Below are positions 13,984 to 17,403 of a DNA stretch of 17,403 nt, piece after piece (the stretch's first letter is position 1; every line of letters starts with the position of its first letter). This stretch comes from BS750m-G62 sp046483505. Lineage in GTDB: Bacteria > Planctomycetota > Phycisphaerae > FEN-1346. Position numbers and translations under genes: made by a program. Under the pieces are notes generated by a model, which did not search any database, had not been told where the DNA came from, and saw only the letters and a list, made by a program, of their open reading frames with translations. The DNA is taken from positions 1-17,403 of the forward strand of contig JAWODB010000314.1 of NCBI GenBank assembly GCA_046483505.1. The letters run 5' to 3'.

Positions 13984-14922
13984 ATGGCTCGCAGCACCCA
14001 AGAAACCGTTAAGCGCTCCAGCCCCGCCGCCCGCTCGCCGCTGCGGCTGGCGATGCGACGGTTCCGGCGGAACCGCCTCGCCATGGCGGGTCTGGGGATC
14101 CTGACCCTGATGGCCCTCTCCAGCGCGGGCGGTCTCATCTGGGACCGCGTCTATGTGGCCCGCGGCGAGCCGCAGCCGTACCGGCACCAGATGCAGGGCG
14201 AGCATCCCCACCCGCCCAGCCTCTCGCCGTTCCACCCGTTCGGGACGGACCCGCTGGGGCGCGACATGTTCGCCCGGACGCTCATCGGCGGGTGCATGTC
14301 GCTGGGCGTCGGCCTCTCGGCCGCGCTGGTCAGCGTCTTCATCGGGACGCTGTGGGGCGTGACGGCCGGGTACGCCGGCCGCGGCACGGACACCGTCATG
14401 ATGCGGATCGTGGACGTGCTCTACGGCCTGCCGTACATGCTCGTCATCATCCTGCTCCTGGTGCTGTTTGCGGAGCAGTTCACGTGGCTGCGGGTGGTGG
14501 TGCTGTTCCTGGCCATCGGGTCGGTCTCGTGGCTGACGATGGCCCGCGTGGTGCGGGGCCAGACGCTGGCCCTGCGGGAGGCCGAGTTCGTGCAGGCGGC
14601 CCGGGCCATCGGGGCGGGGCCCGTCCGGACGATCGTCAAGGAACTCCTCCCGAACCTGACGGGGACGATCCTGGTCTGTGCCACGCTGACGGTCCCGCTG
14701 GCCATCCTCCAGGAATCGTTCCTCTCGTTCCTGGGGCTCGGCGTGCCGCCGCCGCTGGCCTCGTGGGGGACGCTGGCGTCCGATGCCGTGGAGGCCCTGA
14801 ACCCGGTGAAGGCGTACTGGTGGCTGCTGGTGTTCCCGTGCGCGTGCCTCGGGGCGACGCTGCTGGGGCTGAACTTCGTCGGCGACGGTCTGCGCGACGC
14901 GTTCGACCCGCGGAGCCGGTGA
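13984..14922 (+). CDS. Oligopeptide/dipeptide-type ABC transporter permease, DppC/OppC family
   Basis: The product is 312 residues from ATG at 13984. The Shine-Dalgarno is weak (AAGG about ten bases upstream). An arginine-rich cytoplasmic N-terminus containing RFRRNRLAMAGLGIL (26-40) leads into the first helix, as usual for DppC. The periplasmic segment carries the family signature FGTDPLGRDMFARTL (86-100). The EAA loop is EAEFVQAARAIGAGPVRTIV (199-218). SFLSFLGLGVPPPLASWGTL (245-264) and NFVGDGLRDAFDPRSR (297-312) are conserved C-terminal family segments. With the gene at 12923 it forms the transmembrane part of an importer. It is the last gene of this plus-strand run; the next gene is convergent. 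Confidence 0.9.
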   Translation: MARSTQETVKRSSPAARSPLRLAMRRFRRNRLAMAGLGILTLMALSSAGGLIWDRVYVARGEPQPYRHQMQGEHPHPPSLSPFHPFGTDPLGRDMFARTLIGGCMSLGVGLSAALVSVFIGTLWGVTAGYAGRGTDTVMMRIVDVLYGLPYMLVIILLLVLFAEQFTWLRVVVLFLAIGSVSWLTMARVVRGQTLALREAEFVQAARAIGAGPVRTIVKELLPNLTGTILVCATLTVPLAILQESFLSFLGLGVPPPLASWGTLASDAVEALNPVKAYWWLLVFPCACLGATLLGLNFVGDGLRDAFDPRSR

Positions 14923-14942
14923 GATGCCTACAGCGAAATGGC

Positions 14943-15052
14943 GAATCCCGAATGACGAATGAGGAGAGAATGACGACTTCCGAATGACGAGGCTTCGGCA
15001 CCGCCTTCGGCATTCCTCATTCAATCGTCATTCGGCATTCGTCATTCGGAAT
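14943..15052. repeat. Low-GC repeat of GAATGACGA units in inverted arrangement
   Basis: Nearly the whole convergent gap is built from GAATGACGA, with three copies forward (near 14950, 14969 and 14982) and two in reverse complement (near 15027 and 15040). CCGAATGACGAATG (14948-14961) has an exact inverted partner at 15036-15049. The middle (14991-15010) is a GC-rich tip containing two CTTCGG motifs. The base composition is visibly lower in GC than either flanking gene. It could fold into one long hairpin and end transcription from both sides. Confidence 0.65.
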
Positions 15053-15076
15053 TTGCTCCCGCGACGTCGTCGCGGC

Positions 15077-16492
15077 CTACTTGATTTCCCACACGTGCAC
15101 GATGGCCCGGTCGTCCTCGTCGGCGTTCCGCTCGAAGACGTACAGCCGGCCGCGCTCGTGGTCGGCCGCGCACGCCACCGCCTTGTACAGGTCCTGCTTG
15201 CCCTTGATGCTGAACAGGAACGGGTCCAGGTCGACGACGGCGTACGGCTGGGGTTCGTGGGGCTTCATCGTGCCGGCCGCCACCTTCGCCAGGTCCGCCG
15301 GGTCGTACATCAGCATCCGCCGGACGAACCGCTCCGACCACCACCCGCGCTGGTCGTTGGGGTACGGCGGCACCTCGGGCCACGGCCCTTCCTCCGGCCA
15401 GACGACGCCGTTCGCGAAGCCGTACCAGCACTTGCCCTGCCCCTTGGTGCCGGTGAAGACGACGGCGGCGCGCGAACCGTCCGTCAGCCACGCCGCACCG
15501 GCCCATTCGTCGGAATGGTGGTACCCCTTGAGACCGTTCCTGGCCTCCGGGTCTTCCGTCACGACGGAGTAGCGGAGGAGTGTGACGGCCTTCAGGTCGG
15601 CCCCCGCCTCAGGCGGGTTCCCGTGCTGCCACGGGGCCAGGGCGAAGAGTGTGGGTCCCTGGCTGCCCTGGCCTCCGTCGCGGAACCGGCCGGTGGCGAG
15701 CCGCCGGCCCCCCACGTGGGCGTCGGCCCACGGCTTCGGGATCACGCAGAGGTAATCGGTGGTGACGTACTCCGTCAGGCCGCCCACGGTCCAGGGGCCG
15801 GCCGTGTTCGGGTTCGACAGGTCCACCTCGCACCAACAGTGGGTGGGCCCCTTGAACGTCTCGTGCATGTGCTGGCCGAAGCAGAAGTAGAGTTTCGGCC
15901 GGGTCTGGTCGCCCTGCGGCGGGAGGTACGCCAGGTCCGCCCGCGGAATCTCGTAGTCCGTGAAGTGGCCGGCCCGCACGTCCGCGAACGGCTGGAGCGT
16001 CCTGGCGGTGGGCAACTCGGCCAGGTTCTTCGCCTTCGAGACCACCGGGGCCGGGATCGCGATCTCGGACACGTGGTGCTGGTGATCGTGGCCGAAGCCG
16101 AACAGGCTGCCGGGGTACCCGTCGTCCGGGCCGCCGGGGTCGCCGTCGGGCCGGTAGGCGAGCCCATCGCCGGCCCATCCCCAGTTCGACTCGCCGGACG
16201 GTCCGGGCAGACGGAACGCGCCGCGGTAGACGAGGTCCTCCGGCGCCGGGCGAGCGGCCGCGCCCGCCCCCACCCCGGGCGATGGGGCTGGGGATGACGC
16301 GGTGGACTCGGACGGCGTGGCCTCGGCGGCGGCCGCGGTCGGCGCGGCGGCCCGTTCAGCGGTTTCGGGCGCGGCGGGCGCCGGCTCGGCGACTTCCGGG
16401 TCGGCCGGAGGCGAGCAGTCGACCGCCGAGCAGGCGGCGAGCAGCAGGAGCGCAGCCAGTCCCGGCGCACGGCGGGCAGTGGGCGACGCCAT
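15077..16492 (-). CDS. Lipoprotein of unknown function, propeller-like
   Basis: The product is 471 residues. ATG at 16492 is preferred over the longer frame because AAAGGGG lies eight bases upstream and a lipoprotein signal follows: APGLAALLLLAAC with lipobox LAAC and Cys21 as the lipidated residue. Residues 27-85 are an Ala/Pro/Glu-rich linker that would hold the globular domain away from the membrane. The globular part (86-471) is rich in aromatic and Gly/Asp turns: LVYRGAFRLPG, FGFGHDHQHHVSEIAIP (132-148), KLYFCFGQHMHETFKG, RYSVVTEDPEARNGLKGYHHSD and GRLYVFERN. Strand-turn repetition suggests a beta-propeller-like or other all-beta fold. I do not recognise a named family or catalytic motif; the His-rich segments might bind metal. 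It has its own promoter. Coding is certain; function is not. Confidence 0.8.
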   Translation of the reverse strand: MASPTARRAPGLAALLLLAACSAVDCSPPADPEVAEPAPAAPETAERAAAPTAAAAEATPSESTASSPAPSPGVGAGAAARPAPEDLVYRGAFRLPGPSGESNWGWAGDGLAYRPDGDPGGPDDGYPGSLFGFGHDHQHHVSEIAIPAPVVSKAKNLAELPTARTLQPFADVRAGHFTDYEIPRADLAYLPPQGDQTRPKLYFCFGQHMHETFKGPTHCWCEVDLSNPNTAGPWTVGGLTEYVTTDYLCVIPKPWADAHVGGRRLATGRFRDGGQGSQGPTLFALAPWQHGNPPEAGADLKAVTLLRYSVVTEDPEARNGLKGYHHSDEWAGAAWLTDGSRAAVVFTGTKGQGKCWYGFANGVVWPEEGPWPEVPPYPNDQRGWWSERFVRRMLMYDPADLAKVAAGTMKPHEPQPYAVVDLDPFLFSIKGKQDLYKAVACAADHERGRLYVFERNADEDDRAIVHVWEIK

Positions 16493-16532
16493 CGCGAATC
16501 CCCTTTCTCGTAAAGACGTGCCCCGCAGGCTA

Positions 16533-16561
16533 CCCATACCCCCGACGGGGGGCGGTGTCAA
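16533..16561 (-). promoter_or_regulatory. Candidate promoter for the lipoprotein gene
   Basis: On the minus strand a consensus TTGACA (16561-16556), a 17-base spacer and TATGGG (16538-16533) precede the ATG at 16492 by about 40 bases. The -35 is perfect and the -10 weak. The spacer holds a small palindrome, CCCCC, GAC, GGGGG (16539-16551), which could be an operator or a coincidence. Confidence 0.5.
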
Positions 16562-16603
16562 CGTTCTTGCAACCGGCAGCGACGCCGCCTCGGCCGGAAA
16601 CTC

Positions 16604-17403
16604 CTATTCCGTCGCGGGCAGGATGCGGCCGATCTCGATATCGTCCCACCACGCATTCGTGGACCACGTGCGGAGGGCGAACCGGCCGCCCGGAAGCGGG
16701 GCCGGGTCGGTCACGTCGTGCACCCGCTTGCCGTCCACGTAATAGCGGAGGCGGCCGTCCTGCACGGCGACGGCGATGCGGTAGGCGCGGCCGACCTCGG
16801 ACCGCACCTCGGCCTCGTGCAGCAGGTGGAATCCGGGGTTTCGCCGCGCGCGGCTCCAGCCGGGCCGGTACCCGCCGACCAGCGTCACGATGGTGTTCGG
16901 GATCTCGTGGTACTCCTTGTACTCGCCGGAGCGTCCGAAGCGGACGGGCGAGCCGTCCGTCTCCCGCGCGTGCAGGATGAGGTTGAGGTTGGCGGCGTTG
17001 CGGTCGGCGGGCGGGACGGCCTTGGCGCGGAAGCGGACGAGCACGTTGGCGGGCAGTTCCGGGCGGTACCAGATCGTCGCAACGTTCGGCTTGGACGCGT
17101 CGAGGTTGCGGACGCACAACCGCCCGTCGCGGACGGCCACCTCGCTGTCGCCCTCGGGCCGCCACCGGCTGACCCAGCCCGGCCGGTCGAACGTCTCGCG
17201 GGCAAGCCACTCCACACGGTACGCGTCGCCGTCGAGTGTCACCGTCTCGGCCGGACCTCGCGAAGGCAGGCATGCCGGGTCCGTCCTCTCGGCGTGGGCG
17301 CGGATGCGGGCGAGGTCGACCGTCACGTCGCCCCGACGGCTCGGGGCGAACGAGCCGCGGCGCGGTTTGCCGCCGGGGGCGCGCAGGCGCACGCCCCGCG
17401 AGC
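16604..17403 (-). CDS. Concanavalin-like carbohydrate-associated protein, DUF1961-like (5' end probably outside window)
   Basis: The frame is open from the stop at 16604 to the right window edge, so the true start is probably outside. A GTG at 17326-17324 would give a 240-residue protein, but it has no visible Shine-Dalgarno and a hairpin (17329-17348) lies directly before it. The conserved part reads as a beta-sandwich: ETFDRPGWVSRWRPEGDSEV, VRDGRLCVRNLD, ANVLVRFRAKAVPPADRNAANLNLILHA, then EYKEYHEIPNTIVTLVGGYR, ARRNPGFHLLHE and LRYYVDGKRVHDVTDPAPLPGG, ending FALRTWSTNAWWDDIEIGRI. This pattern resembles the DUF1961/YesU group of concanavalin-like proteins and, more distantly, DUF1080 hydrolases. 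YesU lies in a rhamnogalacturonan cluster in Bacillus subtilis, which suggests a polysaccharide-linked role, but neither activity nor substrate can be shown here. No signal peptide is visible in the available part. Confidence 0.7.
   Translation of the reverse strand, partial: SRGVRLRAPGGKPRRGSFAPSRRGDVTVDLARIRAHAERTDPACLPSRGPAETVTLDGDAYRVEWLARETFDRPGWVSRWRPEGDSEVAVRDGRLCVRNLDASKPNVATIWYRPELPANVLVRFRAKAVPPADRNAANLNLILHARETDGSPVRFGRSGEYKEYHEIPNTIVTLVGGYRPGWSRARRNPGFHLLHEAEVRSEVGRAYRIAVAVQDGRLRYYVDGKRVHDVTDPAPLPGGRFALRTWSTNAWWDDIEIGRILPATE

Noticed and set aside
1..17403. Defence system, prophage, integron or plasmid functions
   Set aside because: No nuclease, methylase, toxin-antitoxin, integrase, transposase, capsid or replication gene is seen. 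The content is metabolic and transport genes.

Overview
The window is about 17.4 kb of very GC-rich bacterial chromosome. The gene content points to a planctomycete or a close relative in the PVC group: Tat-exported Gfo/Idh/MocA oxidoreductases, a HEAT-repeat secreted protein, a fusion of a hydrazine-synthase-alpha-like propeller with haem c motifs and an SUMF1 domain, and an NCS1-type permease. This assignment rests on recognised protein families, not on any marker gene. There are no rRNA or tRNA genes, no integrase or transposase, and no CRISPR array. Nine or ten genes account for nearly all the sequence. The many long open frames opposite them are GC-driven shadows.

Layout. Positions 1-1345 (minus) hold a glycoside-hydrolase-like protein with a beta-galactosidase trimerisation-type domain. 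It is cut by the left window edge, and its frame is easy to miss because it has no stop inside the window. A divergent intergenic region (1346-1779) carries back-to-back promoters and a paired-hairpin repeat. Then, on plus: an NCS1-family permease (1780-3288) with its own terminator; a Tat-exported oxidoreductase (3495-4841); a secreted HEAT-repeat protein (4979-7024); and a second Tat-exported oxidoreductase (7196-8482). A convergent junction packed with palindromic repeats follows (8478-8652). The minus-strand fusion gene runs 8652-12038. Divergent from it is a small cupin gene (12307-12624, GTG start). A repeat-rich gap then leads to two oligopeptide-type ABC permease genes (12923-13840 and 13984-14922). 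A low-GC repeat, with GAATGACGA present in both orientations, separates these from two minus-strand genes: a lipoprotein of unknown function (15077-16492) and a concanavalin-like protein (16604 to beyond the right edge).

How the genes may work together. The glycoside-hydrolase-like protein, the two exported sugar-type oxidoreductases, the concanavalin-like protein and the permeases fit the carbohydrate-scavenging content typical of heterotrophic planctomycetes. The genes mostly appear to be separate transcription units rather than one operon, since recognisable sigma70-like promoters (TTGNNN, 16-17 bp, TANNNN) lie before several of them. No common substrate can be named from the sequence.

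The most unusual signal is between the genes. At least three kinds of short palindromic repeat recur in the intergenic regions, and two show compensatory base changes between copies: (i) an 11-bp-stem, 6-base-loop hairpin with four clear copies and one degenerate copy; (ii) a two-hairpin inverted element beginning GTTGAGCCG, with copies at 1521-1606 and 12690-12766, laid out like a REPIN; (iii) an 8-bp CCCGCCGC/GCGGCGGG hairpin with two copies that differ by one loop base. No gene in the window explains how they spread.
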